From JANMMJ01 sp964543235 (GTDB lineage: Bacteria > Pseudomonadota > Alphaproteobacteria > Rhizobiales > Aestuariivirgaceae), in contig CAZIXE010000071.1 of the NCBI GenBank assembly GCA_964543235.1, forward strand, positions 1 through 19,933: a DNA stretch of 19,933 nucleotides, read 5' to 3'. Position 1 is the first letter of the stretch. Every line of letters starts with the position of its first letter. The position numbers and the translations under genes are program-made. The notes under the pieces were generated by a model, which did no database searches, had not been told where the DNA came from, and saw only the letters and a program-made list of their open reading frames with translations. Shown here piece by piece: positions 5,642-13,308 of the stretch.

Positions 5642-7654
5642 ATGCAAGCCATCCAGCCCTATCTCGATTACTTCTCGCAGAATCCGGAATGGGCCATCGC
5701 CATCGTGTTTCTCATCGCCTTTGGCGAGGCGCTGCTGATCATCGGCCTGTTCGTACCGTCGACCGCGGTGCTGATCGGCGCCGGCATGCTGGTCGGAACC
5801 GGCCATCTCGGTTTCTGGCCGGTGTTCCTGGCAACCGCCATCGGGGCGATCGTCGGCGACCAGCTCTCCTATTGGGCGGGACGCCTGTTCGGCGAGCGGC
5901 TCAAGGTCATGTGGCCGTTGAACCGCTATCCCTCGCTGGTGGCGCGCGGCGAGGATTTCGTGCGCCAGCATGGCGGCAAATCGATCGCCATCGGCCGCTT
6001 CGTGCCGGGGGTCAAGGCGGTGGTGCCGGGAATCGTCGGCATGTTCGGGATGGGGCAGTTCGCCTTCGCAGCGGTCAATTTCTCCTCCGGCCTGGTGTGG
6101 GCGGCCGCGCATATCTTTCCCGGCATGCTGGCCGGACAAATGCTGTCGTTTGCGGGCGAACTCTCTGACCGGCTGCTCATCGTGCTGCTGGTGCTCATCG
6201 CGCTGCTGTTGGTTGCCGGCTGGATCATCCGGCTGGTGGTGGGCAGCCTCGGCCCGCATGTCGAGCAGGTCCAGGAAGCGGTATCGAACTGGGCACTGGC
6301 ACAGCAATGGTGGTGGTGGCGGCGGTTCGGCCGGGCAATTTCGCCGCGCAATCCGCGCTCGATCATGATCCTGGTCTTTGCCGCCGTGGCGATCACCGCA
6401 TTCATCGCGCTGGTGCGTCTCTCAGTCAGCTATTTTGCCCAGACCTCGATCATGAACATGGACATCTCGGTCCACAATCTGATGCAGGACCTGCGCAATG
6501 CGCCGGCCGACCAGCTCATGGTGGCGATCACCATGCTGGGCGATGGCGTGGTGATGATCGCGCTGGGGCTGGCGATGATCGCCTGGCTCGCCTGGCGGCG
6601 GGCGTGGCGGGCGGCCATCTCGGTGGCCGTCACCATCGTGGCCGCACGCCTCTTCGTGCCGGTGGTCAAGCTGTGGCTGCAGCGGCCGCGGCCGGAAGAG
6701 CTTGCCGGGCTCAGCGAGGCTTTCAGCTTCCCGTCAGGCCACACCACTCACGCGACCGTCACGCTTGGCATCCTCGCCGTGCTGGCCAGCCGCTCCATGG
6801 GGCGCTGGGGGCAGGCACTCGTCTATGCGAGCTGCGGCATCGCCATCATCGCAATAGCCTATTCCCGCATCTATCTCGGCGCCCATTGGCTGTCGGACGT
6901 GCTTGCCGGCTTCCTGTTCGGGGCGGTGATGACGGCGGCTTTCGGGATCGCCATCGAAACCGTCCCGCCGCGGCGCATCATGCCGGTGGGGCTGACCGCC
7001 GCCGCGGCCATCGCCTTCATCATTGCCGGCAGTTTCCACCTGGAACGCAGCTTCGCCCGCAATCTCGAGGCCTATGCGCCACAAAGCCCGGTGATCCAGT
7101 ACGATTTGGCGCAGTGGCAGCATGGCGGCTGGGCCAGCCTGCCGGGCCGGCGCATCGATCTCCGGGGCCGCAGCGAGGAACCGTTCATCGCGCAGTGGGC
7201 GGGCCAGACCGGCGAACTCAAGGCCACGCTCGAACGCAATGGCTGGAGCCTGGCCGAACCCTGGCACTGGCAGCAAGCATTGCTCTATCTCGATCCACAC
7301 CGCGCCTTGCCCGACCTGCCGCCGCGGCCGGCACTGCACGAGGGCAGGCAGGCCGATCTCACCTTCGTCAAACCCGTCGCCGGCAATGCCTTGCAGCGGC
7401 AGGTGCTGCGCGTATGGCGGACCGGGTTCCAGATCGCCGAAGGCGGCAGCCTCGAACGCATCCACGCGATCAGCCTGACGCGCGACCGGCTGCGGCGGGC
7501 GTGGAGCCTCTATGCCATCCCGACGGCGGTTGCCGCAGCGCCCGAGGAGGTGGCAGCGGTGCAGGACGCGCTCAGGAATGCGGCGGGCGTGCGGGTGATC
7601 GCCGGCGTTGGCCTCGACACGGCGCAGCAGACGCTGATCCTGGCCATGCCCTGA
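5642..7654 (+). CDS. DedA-family / PAP2 phosphatase / LssY-C fusion membrane protein
   Basis: This 670-residue integral membrane protein has three parts. Residues 1 to about 200 form a DedA/VTT domain with the conserved GRFVPG turn (R119, P122). Residues about 240-450 form a PAP2 lipid phosphatase with all three acid-phosphatase motifs: K343-x6-R350-P351, S365-G366-H367, and S408-R409-x5-H415-x3-D419. About 490-665 is a soluble LssY-C-like domain. DedA-type proteins flip or transport lipids such as undecaprenyl phosphate, and PAP2 enzymes remove phosphate from undecaprenyl pyrophosphate or phosphatidic-type lipids. A coupled role in lipid-carrier recycling is plausible but inferred. The catalytic residues look intact. 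The ATG at 5642 lacks a clear Shine-Dalgarno sequence. It stands alone, 67 bp before the NDUFA12 gene. Confidence 0.93.
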   Translation: MQAIQPYLDYFSQNPEWAIAIVFLIAFGEALLIIGLFVPSTAVLIGAGMLVGTGHLGFWPVFLATAIGAIVGDQLSYWAGRLFGERLKVMWPLNRYPSLVARGEDFVRQHGGKSIAIGRFVPGVKAVVPGIVGMFGMGQFAFAAVNFSSGLVWAAAHIFPGMLAGQMLSFAGELSDRLLIVLLVLIALLLVAGWIIRLVVGSLGPHVEQVQEAVSNWALAQQWWWWRRFGRAISPRNPRSIMILVFAAVAITAFIALVRLSVSYFAQTSIMNMDISVHNLMQDLRNAPADQLMVAITMLGDGVVMIALGLAMIAWLAWRRAWRAAISVAVTIVAARLFVPVVKLWLQRPRPEELAGLSEAFSFPSGHTTHATVTLGILAVLASRSMGRWGQALVYASCGIAIIAIAYSRIYLGAHWLSDVLAGFLFGAVMTAAFGIAIETVPPRRIMPVGLTAAAAIAFIIAGSFHLERSFARNLEAYAPQSPVIQYDLAQWQHGGWASLPGRRIDLRGRSEEPFIAQWAGQTGELKATLERNGWSLAEPWHWQQALLYLDPHRALPDLPPRPALHEGRQADLTFVKPVAGNALQRQVLRVWRTGFQIAEGGSLERIHAISLTRDRLRRAWSLYAIPTAVAAAPEEVAAVQDALRNAAGVRVIAGVGLDTAQQTLILAMP

Positions 7655-7721
7655 ACAAGGCTTTACGGCGGCACCGCGTTCGGCCATATTCCGCGCGCTT
7701 TCAATCCAGGGATAGCTTCCG

Positions 7722-8120
7722 GTGTTCGAATTCCTCAAGCAGATATTCACGTGGTGGAATGGCCAGACCATCGGCACCCGCTTCTATACCTGGCGCAAGG
7801 GCGAGCGGGTCGGCGAGGATGAGTTCGGCAATGTCTACTACCGGGCCCCCTCGGCCATCCCCGATTCGATCCCGGAGCGGCGCTGGGTGATCTATAACGG
7901 TTATGCCGAGGGTTCGGCCGTGCCGCCGGGCTGGCACGGCTGGCTGCACCATCGTGTCGCGACGCCACCCGTCCAGGAGAAGTATGTGCCGCGCGAATGG
8001 CAGAAGCCGCACCAGCCCAACCCGACCGGCACCGCCAACGCCTATCGGCCGCCAGGCAGCATCATGGCGCCGCGCCCCAAGCCGGTGGCGCCCGATTACG
8101 AGGCGTGGCGGCCGGAATAG
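7722..8120 (+). CDS. NADH:ubiquinone oxidoreductase subunit, NDUFA12 family
   Basis: This 132-residue protein belongs to the NDUFA12 (B17.2) family, an accessory subunit of respiratory complex I found in mitochondria and alphaproteobacteria. Family hallmarks are the N-terminal FLKQIFTWWNGQTIGTRFYT, the central GEDEFGNVYYR, and RRWVIYNG followed by PPGWHGWLHH. Bacterial members usually lie apart from the nuo operon, as here. It acts at the cytoplasmic face of the inner membrane on the peripheral arm. The start is GTG at 7722, the only one giving the family N-terminus; CAGGGA about 10 nt upstream could serve as ribosome site. The Pro-rich C-terminus is normal for bacterial members. Its presence is among the better lineage markers in this window. 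Confidence 0.93.
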   Translation: MFEFLKQIFTWWNGQTIGTRFYTWRKGERVGEDEFGNVYYRAPSAIPDSIPERRWVIYNGYAEGSAVPPGWHGWLHHRVATPPVQEKYVPREWQKPHQPNPTGTANAYRPPGSIMAPRPKPVAPDYEAWRPE

Positions 8121-8204
8121 AGCGACCGCCGTCCCGCCACAATTCGTGGGTTGTGTCGAATCATCCGCGGCCGCCAGATGGCCGCAGCGAGGCGATGGGT
8201 CAGC

Positions 8205-8699
8205 ATGAACAATACAACGGTTGAAACGATCATCGGTGCGGCAGTGGTGGCGGTTGCCGGGCTGTTCTTTGCCTATGCCTACAATGCCTCGGGCGCAGCC
8301 GAGGGGCGGGGCGGCTACCGCCTCATCGCCGAGTTCGACAATATCGAGGGCGTCAACACCGGCACCGACGTTCGGCTCGCCGGCATCAAGATCGGCACGG
8401 TGGTCGATCAGAAGCTCAACCCCGAGAACTATCAGGCGGTCGTGACCATGTCGCTCGATCCGCAGGTCAGCATCTCCGAAGACACCACCGCGAAGATCAC
8501 CTCCGAAGGCCTGCTCGGCGCCAAGTTCGTTTCGCTCGAGCCCGGCGGCTCCGACGTCAAGCTCAAGGATGGCGACATGCTCTCCTACACACAGGGCGCC
8601 ATCGATATCTGGACGCTTATCGGCAAGGCCATGTTCGACAAGACCAATACCGAGGGCACGGGGTCGCCATCTGCCCCGGGGAGCGAGCCGCAGCAATGA
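8205..8699 (+). CDS. mlaD: MlaD-type MCE-domain phospholipid-transport protein
   Basis: MlaD is the inner-membrane-anchored, substrate-binding hexamer of the Mla system, which moves phospholipids between inner and outer membranes. From the ATG at 8205 the protein is 164 residues. It has an N-terminal membrane anchor (ETIIGAAVVAVAGLFFAYAY) followed by one MCE domain (about residues 35-115), with the signature GVNTGTDVRLAGIKIGTV. I prefer 8205 to the upstream in-frame ATG at 8151, because MNNTTVETIIG is the family N-terminus and the longer form adds a basic, non-homologous leader. No mlaE or mlaF is adjacent, so this is an orphan copy or the rest lies elsewhere. Its stop overlaps the methyltransferase start as ATGA. 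Confidence 0.88.
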   Translation: MNNTTVETIIGAAVVAVAGLFFAYAYNASGAAEGRGGYRLIAEFDNIEGVNTGTDVRLAGIKIGTVVDQKLNPENYQAVVTMSLDPQVSISEDTTAKITSEGLLGAKFVSLEPGGSDVKLKDGDMLSYTQGAIDIWTLIGKAMFDKTNTEGTGSPSAPGSEPQQ

Positions 8700-9457
8700 G
8701 CGTCGAAGCCGCCCGCCAGCAAACATGGCAGGCGGAGACATATGACACACATGCCCGCTTTGTCTCAGACCTCGCGGGCCCGGTTCTGGAGTGGCTGGCC
8801 GCACAAGCGGGGGAACGCATCCTCGATATCGGCTGCGGTGACGGCGCCATTGCCGCGGCCTTGCAGGCGCAGGGAGTCGACATCCTGGGAGTCGACACGA
8901 GCGACGATCTGCTGGCGGCGGCCCGCGCCCGCGGTGTCCGCGTTGCGGCAATGGACGGGCAGGCGCTGGATTTTGCCGGTGAGTTCGATGCGGTGTTTTC
9001 CAATGCCGCGCTGCACTGGATGATGCGCCCTGAAGCGGTGATCGACGGGGTCTACCGGGCCCTCAGGCCGGGCGGCCGCTTCGTCGCCGAATTCGGGGGG
9101 CACGGCAATGTCGCGGCGATCATCACGGCGATGCGCGCGACGGCGCAGCGGCGTGGCGCAGACATGAAGCTCGCCGGCCCCTGGTTCTTTCCATCGCCCG
9201 AAGTCTATGGCGAGATGCTGACGCGGCGCGGCTTCGCCGTGAAACGGATCGGGCTCTATCCGCGGCCGACACCCTTGAAAACCGGCATGGCGGCATGGCT
9301 CATGGTATTCCGCAAGCCGTTCTTCGCCCAGTTCGGCGACGATGCCGAAACGGTGCTGCAGGAGGTCGAGGATCTGCTGCGGCCGTCGCTGTGCGATGCC
9401 AGGGGCAACTGGACGGCCGACTATGTGCGGCTCAGGGTCGAGGCGCGCCGGTCATGA
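8696..9457 (+). CDS. Class I SAM-dependent methyltransferase
   Basis: This 253-residue protein has a Rossmann-like methyltransferase fold. Motif I is ILDIGCGDGAIAAAL (residues 42-56), followed by the acidic ribose-binding residue D67 in LGVDTSDD, and the segment DAVFSNAALHWM, typical of the UbiE/trans-aconitate methyltransferase group. The helical C-terminal part (from about 165) should define the acceptor. The substrate is unknown; small acids, quinone-like or lipid acceptors are all possible. It is translationally coupled on both sides by ATGA overlaps: its start lies in the mlaD stop and its stop in the DUF2155 start. That argues for co-expression with envelope genes, although a biochemical link is not shown. 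Confidence 0.88.
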   Translation: MSVEAARQQTWQAETYDTHARFVSDLAGPVLEWLAAQAGERILDIGCGDGAIAAALQAQGVDILGVDTSDDLLAAARARGVRVAAMDGQALDFAGEFDAVFSNAALHWMMRPEAVIDGVYRALRPGGRFVAEFGGHGNVAAIITAMRATAQRRGADMKLAGPWFFPSPEVYGEMLTRRGFAVKRIGLYPRPTPLKTGMAAWLMVFRKPFFAQFGDDAETVLQEVEDLLRPSLCDARGNWTADYVRLRVEARRS

Positions 9458-9897
9458 GGCGGTGGCCTTGCGCGTTCCTGACGCTGGCGTTGGCCGGGCC
9501 GGCTGCCGCCGACCGTATCGCCAACCCGATCGCGGTGTTTTCGGGGCTCGACAAGATCACCGGGGCCACCACGAATTTCGAGGTTGCCATCGGGGCGGAG
9601 AAGCAGTTCGGGGGCCTCGTCGTCAAGCCGGATGTCTGCTACACGCGCGAGATCACCGAGGAGCCGAAAACCACCTCTTTCGTCGAGGTGACGGAGGTGC
9701 AGCTCGACGGCACCCGCAAACGCATCTTCAGCGGCTGGATGTTCGCCGAAAGCCCGGCGCTCAATGCGGTGGAACATCCCGTCTATGACGTCTGGCTCAC
9801 CGGCTGCCGCGATCCCCAGGCGCCACCGGTGCCGGTCGAGGAAGTTCCTGTTGCGCCAGCGGAGGGAACCGATGCGGAGGCACCGGCGGACGACTGA
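9454..9897 (+). CDS. DUF2155 family exported protein
   Basis: This 147-residue protein begins at the ATG overlapping the methyltransferase stop. It starts with a signal peptide (RR, then CAFLTLALAGPAAA, cleavage near residue 20), followed by the DUF2155 domain: IANPIAVFSGLDKITGAT, then VKPDVCYTRE and FSGWMFAESPALNAVEHPVYDVWLTGC. These blocks are strongly conserved in alphaproteobacteria. The two cysteines (PDVCYT and LTGCRD) probably form a disulfide in the periplasm. The acidic, Pro-rich tail is a variable extension. Function is unknown; the family is often found near NDUFA12 and aat genes, and here mlaD precedes it. An upstream in-frame start at 9295 lies within the methyltransferase gene and would destroy the signal peptide. 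Confidence 0.88.
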   Translation: MRRWPCAFLTLALAGPAAADRIANPIAVFSGLDKITGATTNFEVAIGAEKQFGGLVVKPDVCYTREITEEPKTTSFVEVTEVQLDGTRKRIFSGWMFAESPALNAVEHPVYDVWLTGCRDPQAPPVPVEEVPVAPAEGTDAEAPADD

Positions 9898-9930
9898 GTC
9901 CCCTTGGCGGTGGCCGGTGGAACTTGGTAG

Positions 9931-10545
9931 ATGCAGGCCATGCCGCCCGATCTCCTGCTTGCCTTCCTCGGCGCCTGCATCCTGCTGTTCCTGAAGCCGG
10001 GGCCGGCCATGTCGGTGATCGTCGGCAACAGTGCTGGCTATGGGGTGCGCGGCGGTCTCGTGACGGTCGGCGGCAATCTCCTGGGATTCGTGCTGCTGCT
10101 CGCGGTGGTGGCGCTGGGGTTGGCCTGGATTGCCCAGGCCATGCGCGAGTGGTTCGAGTGGATCCGCGTGGGCGGCGCCGTTTATCTCATCTGGCTCGGC
10201 ATCAGCCGGCTGCGCACGGCTGGACGCCTCTCCGCCTACGGCCCGGAGCCGACCGGCGAACTGTTTCGCGACGGCTTTCTGGTGGCCGTCGCCAATCCGG
10301 AGGTGATCCTGTTTCTGGCGGCGTTCCTGCCGCCATTCGTCGACCCGGCGCGGGCCGTGGCGCCACAGCTTGCCGTGCTGAGCGCCACCTTCATCCTGGT
10401 GAGCGCGGTGGCCGGCGCCTCACTGGCCTATCTGGCAGGCCAGGCGCGCCATTTCCTGTCGGGTGAGCGGCTCAAATGGATCGACATCGCCAGTGGCGCG
10501 CTCCTGATCCTGGCGGGCCTGTGGCTCGGCTGGCCGAAAGGGTGA
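9931..10545 (+). CDS. LysE/RhtB-family amino acid exporter (first copy)
   Basis: This 204-residue inner-membrane protein belongs to the LysE/RhtB translocator family, which exports amino acids or related metabolites. About six hydrophobic segments are visible. The conserved first-helix motif is LKPGPAMSVIVGNSAGYGVRGG (residues about 20-41), and the second signature GGAVYLIWLGI and the VANPEVILFLAAFLPPFV block are both present. Substrate cannot be assigned. The start is ATG at 9931; an in-frame ATG at 9940 (MPPDLLL) is an equally plausible start, and neither has a strong ribosome site. It is followed after 4 bp by a second, divergent family member. Confidence 0.9.
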   Translation: MQAMPPDLLLAFLGACILLFLKPGPAMSVIVGNSAGYGVRGGLVTVGGNLLGFVLLLAVVALGLAWIAQAMREWFEWIRVGGAVYLIWLGISRLRTAGRLSAYGPEPTGELFRDGFLVAVANPEVILFLAAFLPPFVDPARAVAPQLAVLSATFILVSAVAGASLAYLAGQARHFLSGERLKWIDIASGALLILAGLWLGWPKG

Positions 10546-10549
10546 GGCG

Positions 10550-11164
10550 ATGACGGCCGGCGCCTATCTCGCCTATTGTCTGGCCTGTATTGCGATCATC
10601 ATCGTGCCGGGGCCGACGGTGACGATCATCATTGCCAACAGCCTGCGCTACGGGATGCGGGCCGGACTGCTCAATGTGGCGGGCACCCAGGCGGGACTGG
10701 TGGTGTGGATGCTGGTGGCGGTGCTGGGACTTGCCTCGGTGATCGCTTTTCTGGGCTTCTGGTTCGATGTGCTCAAGCTGGCGGGCGCGGCCTATCTCGT
10801 CTGGCTCGGCTACAATCTCCTGCATACGCATGGCGCTTTCATGGTGTCAGAACAGACGGCGCCGCCGCCCGGCGGCGGCTTCTTCCTCCAGGGCTTCTGG
10901 GTGATCCTGTCCAATCCCAAGGTGCTTCTGGTGTTTGGGGCGCTGATCCCGCAATTCGTCGCGCCGGGCGCCGACTTCACGCGGCAGCTTGTGCTGCTCG
11001 GTCTGACCTTCATGGCGCTGGCCACCGTCTTCGACGGGCTCTACGCGGTCGCGGCGGGCCGCTTTGGCGCCTGGTTGTCGCAATCGCGGGTGCGGCTCGT
11101 TGAGATTGCCAGCGGCCTGTTTCTGATCGGCGGCGGCGTCTGGCTGGCCTGGACGGCGCGCTAG
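10550..11164 (+). CDS. LysE/RhtB-family amino acid exporter (second copy)
   Basis: This is also 204 residues, with the same six-segment topology. The family motif reads VPGPTVTIIIANSLRYGMRAG, and later blocks are GAAYLVWLGYNLL and LSNPKVLLVFGALIPQFV. It differs at most positions from its neighbour, so the two are old paralogues rather than a recent duplication. It probably exports a different substrate, or the pair may work together. The ATG at 10550 follows the first copy by 4 bp, with GGTGAGG just upstream, so the two are likely co-translated. Its TAG stop lies in a CTAG (11161-11164) that is also the stop of the convergent crotonase gene. Confidence 0.9.
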   Translation: MTAGAYLAYCLACIAIIIVPGPTVTIIIANSLRYGMRAGLLNVAGTQAGLVVWMLVAVLGLASVIAFLGFWFDVLKLAGAAYLVWLGYNLLHTHGAFMVSEQTAPPPGGGFFLQGFWVILSNPKVLLVFGALIPQFVAPGADFTRQLVLLGLTFMALATVFDGLYAVAAGRFGAWLSQSRVRLVEIASGLFLIGGGVWLAWTAR

Positions 11165-11970
11165 TGGCCGGTGAAGTTCGGCTTGCGTTTGGCGAGGAAG
11201 GCGGCGCGGCCCTCGGCATAGTCGGCGCTGTCGAAACAGGCCCTGACCAGGGCGTCCAGTTCGGCCCGGGAGGGCGCGCCCGGCCGGCCCGCCAGGTGGT
11301 CGAGGGCGGCCTTGGCGGCCCGGATGGTGAGGGGGGCGCCCTCGGCAATGGCGGCGCACAGGCCGCGCACGCTGTCATCCAGCGCCGCCGCCGGCGCGGT
11401 GGCATTGACGAGCCCGCACTGGCGGGCCTCGGCGGCCGTGAGGCGCCTTGCGGTGAAGATGATCTCCTTGGCGGTGGATAACGGCACCGCGGCGATCAGG
11501 TCGGCGAGGCCGTCCAGGGGATAGGCGAGGCCCAGCCGGGCCGGGGGCAGGGAAAACAGGGCGGCCTCGGAAGCAATCCGCAAATCGCAGGCAAGCGCAA
11601 TGGCGAGCCCGCCGCCGAAGCAGTAGCCATGGATCATGGCGATCACCGGTTTCGGCGCCGTACGCAGGGCCCGGAAGGCGGCGCCGTTCAGCTCCTCATA
11701 GGCGGCCGCCGCGGCGGCATCGTTGCGGGCTTCGGCGAATTCCGCTATGTCGGCGCCGGCGGAGAAGGCCTCCTCGCCGGCTCCCCGGATGACGATGGCC
11801 CGCACGGCGCTTGCAGCCACGAGCGTTGCCACGGCGGGAGGGATGGCGGCCCACATGTCCCGGTTGAGAGCGTTGCGCCGTTCCTTGCGGTTAATGATAA
11901 GCCAGCCGATGGCGCCGTCGACTTTGGTCAGGATCAGTGGTTCAGTGGCGGTTTCCGGCATGGCGCCCAT
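11161..11970 (-). CDS. Enoyl-CoA hydratase/isomerase (crotonase) family protein lacking both catalytic Glu
   Basis: This protein of about 269 residues has a crotonase fold. The oxyanion-hole blocks AFSAGADI (68-75) and HGYCFGGGLAIALACDLRIAS (114-134) are well conserved, so acyl-CoA binding is expected. The two glutamates that catalyse hydration in classical enoyl-CoA hydratase (rat E144 and E164) align with A123 and P143 (SLPPARLG). It is therefore unlikely to be an ordinary hydratase; isomerase, lyase, thioesterase or an uncharacterised acyl-CoA reaction is possible. Starts at 11970 (MGAMPET), 11961 (MPET) or 11982 are all possible; GCGGGTG sits 4 nt before 11970. It is divergent from cysE (100-bp gap) and convergent with the LysE pair. 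Confidence 0.88.
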   Translation of the reverse strand: MGAMPETATEPLILTKVDGAIGWLIINRKERRNALNRDMWAAIPPAVATLVAASAVRAIVIRGAGEEAFSAGADIAEFAEARNDAAAAAAYEELNGAAFRALRTAPKPVIAMIHGYCFGGGLAIALACDLRIASEAALFSLPPARLGLAYPLDGLADLIAAVPLSTAKEIIFTARRLTAAEARQCGLVNATAPAAALDDSVRGLCAAIAEGAPLTIRAAKAALDHLAGRPGAPSRAELDALVRACFDSADYAEGRAAFLAKRKPNFTGH

Positions 11971-12070
11971 TAGCACCCGCATGGGTGGCGGTACAGCTCC
12001 ATCACAATCGCGTGCGAGTCTCCCAATATTTCGGCTTGCCGTGTATAAAGCCCGGCAAAGGAGACCTGTC

Positions 12071-12901
12071 ATGCCGCGTTCGCCTGCCACCGCACCGTCC
12101 GTCGAAACGCTCGATCCGGTCTGGAACCGCATCCGAGAAGAAGCCCAGGAGATCGCCCGCCAGGAACCGGCGCTGGGCGGGTTCATCTTCGGTGCCGTTC
12201 TGAACCATCATCGCTTCGAGGATGCGCTCATCCACCGGCTGGCGCAGCGGCTGGGCAATGCCGATCTCAGCGCCGATCTCGTGGTCCAGGCCTTCGCCGA
12301 TGCGGTCGAAGCGGAACCGGAAATCGGCTTTGCGGCGCGCGCCGACATCATCGCCACCTTCGAACGCGACCCGGCCTGTCACCGCTATGTCGATCCGCTG
12401 CTCTATTTCAAGGGTTATCAGTCGCTCCAGACGTACCGCATGGCGCACCGGCTGTGGCTGCTGGGGCGCCGCGACTTCGCCTATTACCTGCAGAGCCGCA
12501 CATCGATGATCGCCAGCGTCGACATTCATCCGGCGGCGCGCATCGGCAAGGGCATCATGGTCGATCACGGCCATGACATCGTGATCGGCGAAACGGCGGT
12601 GGTCGAGGACAATGTGTCGATCATGCAGGGCGTCACGCTCGGCGGCACCGGCAAGGAAAGCGGCGACCGCCATCCCAAGATCCGCCACGGCGTGCTGATC
12701 GGGGCAGGGGCCAAGATCCTCGGCAATATCGAGATCGGCAGCTGCTCGCGGGTCGCCGCCTGCTCGGTGGTGCTGCACGATGTGCCGGCGCACCGCACGG
12801 TAGCCGGCGTTCCTGCCAAGATCGTCGGCATGGCCGGCTGCGCGGAACCGGCACTGACCATGGACCATCAGGTGGAGCCGGATTCGCTTCCCCCGGCGTG
12901 A
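12071..12901 (+). CDS. cysE: Serine O-acetyltransferase
   Basis: CysE transfers acetyl from acetyl-CoA to serine, giving O-acetylserine, the first step of cysteine synthesis in the cytoplasm. The 276-residue protein has the helical SATase N-terminal domain (about 15-140), followed by a left-handed beta-helix of hexapeptide repeats. Catalytic D151 (VDIHP) and D165-H166 (MVDHGHD) correspond to D143 and D157-H158 of the E. coli enzyme. The block VTLGGTGKESGDRHPKI and the closing AGVPAKIVG are typical. The C-terminus is variable; whether it ends in the isoleucine-type tail needed for cysteine synthase binding is doubtful, since it finishes PPA. The ATG at 12071 follows AAAGGAG by 7 nt, a near-ideal ribosome site, and rules out the longer upstream frame. 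Confidence 0.95.
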   Translation: MPRSPATAPSVETLDPVWNRIREEAQEIARQEPALGGFIFGAVLNHHRFEDALIHRLAQRLGNADLSADLVVQAFADAVEAEPEIGFAARADIIATFERDPACHRYVDPLLYFKGYQSLQTYRMAHRLWLLGRRDFAYYLQSRTSMIASVDIHPAARIGKGIMVDHGHDIVIGETAVVEDNVSIMQGVTLGGTGKESGDRHPKIRHGVLIGAGAKILGNIEIGSCSRVAACSVVLHDVPAHRTVAGVPAKIVGMAGCAEPALTMDHQVEPDSLPPA

Positions 12902-12964
12902 GGCTTGTGCCCTGCGGCCCGGACGGCTAGGAGGGGCGCAATCTTTGCGAAGGAGTATGCCGCG

Positions 12965-13174
12965 GTGCAGCCGGAAGAGATCAAGAAACTCACGCGCTTT
13001 CTCAGGACCAGATTCCAGCTCGGCAATATCGAGGTGCGCCGCCGGCCGCAGAAGACCGATTCCTGCGAGGTCTACATCGGCGAAGAGTTCATCGGCGTGA
13101 TCTTCAAGGACGAGGAAGACGGCGAACTCTCCTACAACTTCTCCATGGCCATTCTCGATTTCGACCTCGAATAG
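12965..13174 (+). CDS. DUF3126 family protein
   Basis: This 69-residue cytoplasmic protein matches the small DUF3126 family of alphaproteobacteria over its whole length. It opens with (GTG)QPEEIKKLTRFLR, has the central VYIGEEFIGVIFKDEEDGE, and closes with SYNFSMAILDFDLE at the C-terminus. The GTG at 12965 is chosen because it gives the family N-terminus and length, and AAGGAG lies about 9 nt upstream; an ATG at 12957 is out of frame. Function is unknown. It follows cysE by 63 bp on the same strand, an arrangement I recall from other Rhizobiales, which hints at co-transcription. Confidence 0.88.
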   Translation: MQPEEIKKLTRFLRTRFQLGNIEVRRRPQKTDSCEVYIGEEFIGVIFKDEEDGELSYNFSMAILDFDLE

Positions 13175-13209
13175 GCCGTCTGCCATTCACCATAGCCACC
13201 GGCCCGGCG

Positions 13210-13228
13210 CGGAACCGCAGCGGTTCCG
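13210..13228. terminator. GC-rich hairpin after DUF3126
   Basis: CGGAACCGC (13210-13218) and GCGGTTCCG (13220-13228) are perfect complements around a single A; in RNA this would fold as a stem of about 7 bp with a small loop. It lies 36 bp past the DUF3126 stop. There is no following T-run, so it is at best a weak or Rho-assisted terminator. Confidence 0.35.
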
Positions 13229-13308
13229 GCGTCCGGCTTGCAGCGCGTTTCCAGATCTTAACAAACCGTTGGCCGGCTGTGCCGGAACGGGACATCTGGA
13301 GACCGGAC

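Noticed and set aside
12002..13186. A 394-codon minus-strand frame opposite cysE and DUF3126
   Set aside because: The plus-strand frames carry SATase catalytic residues, an ideal ribosome site and full DUF3126 similarity; the minus frame has none of these.
13211..13249. GGAACC followed by CGTT as an EcfG general-stress promoter
   Set aside because: The gap between the two elements is 29 bp, not the 16-17 bp these promoters require; the GGAACC is better explained as one arm of the hairpin at 13210-13228.
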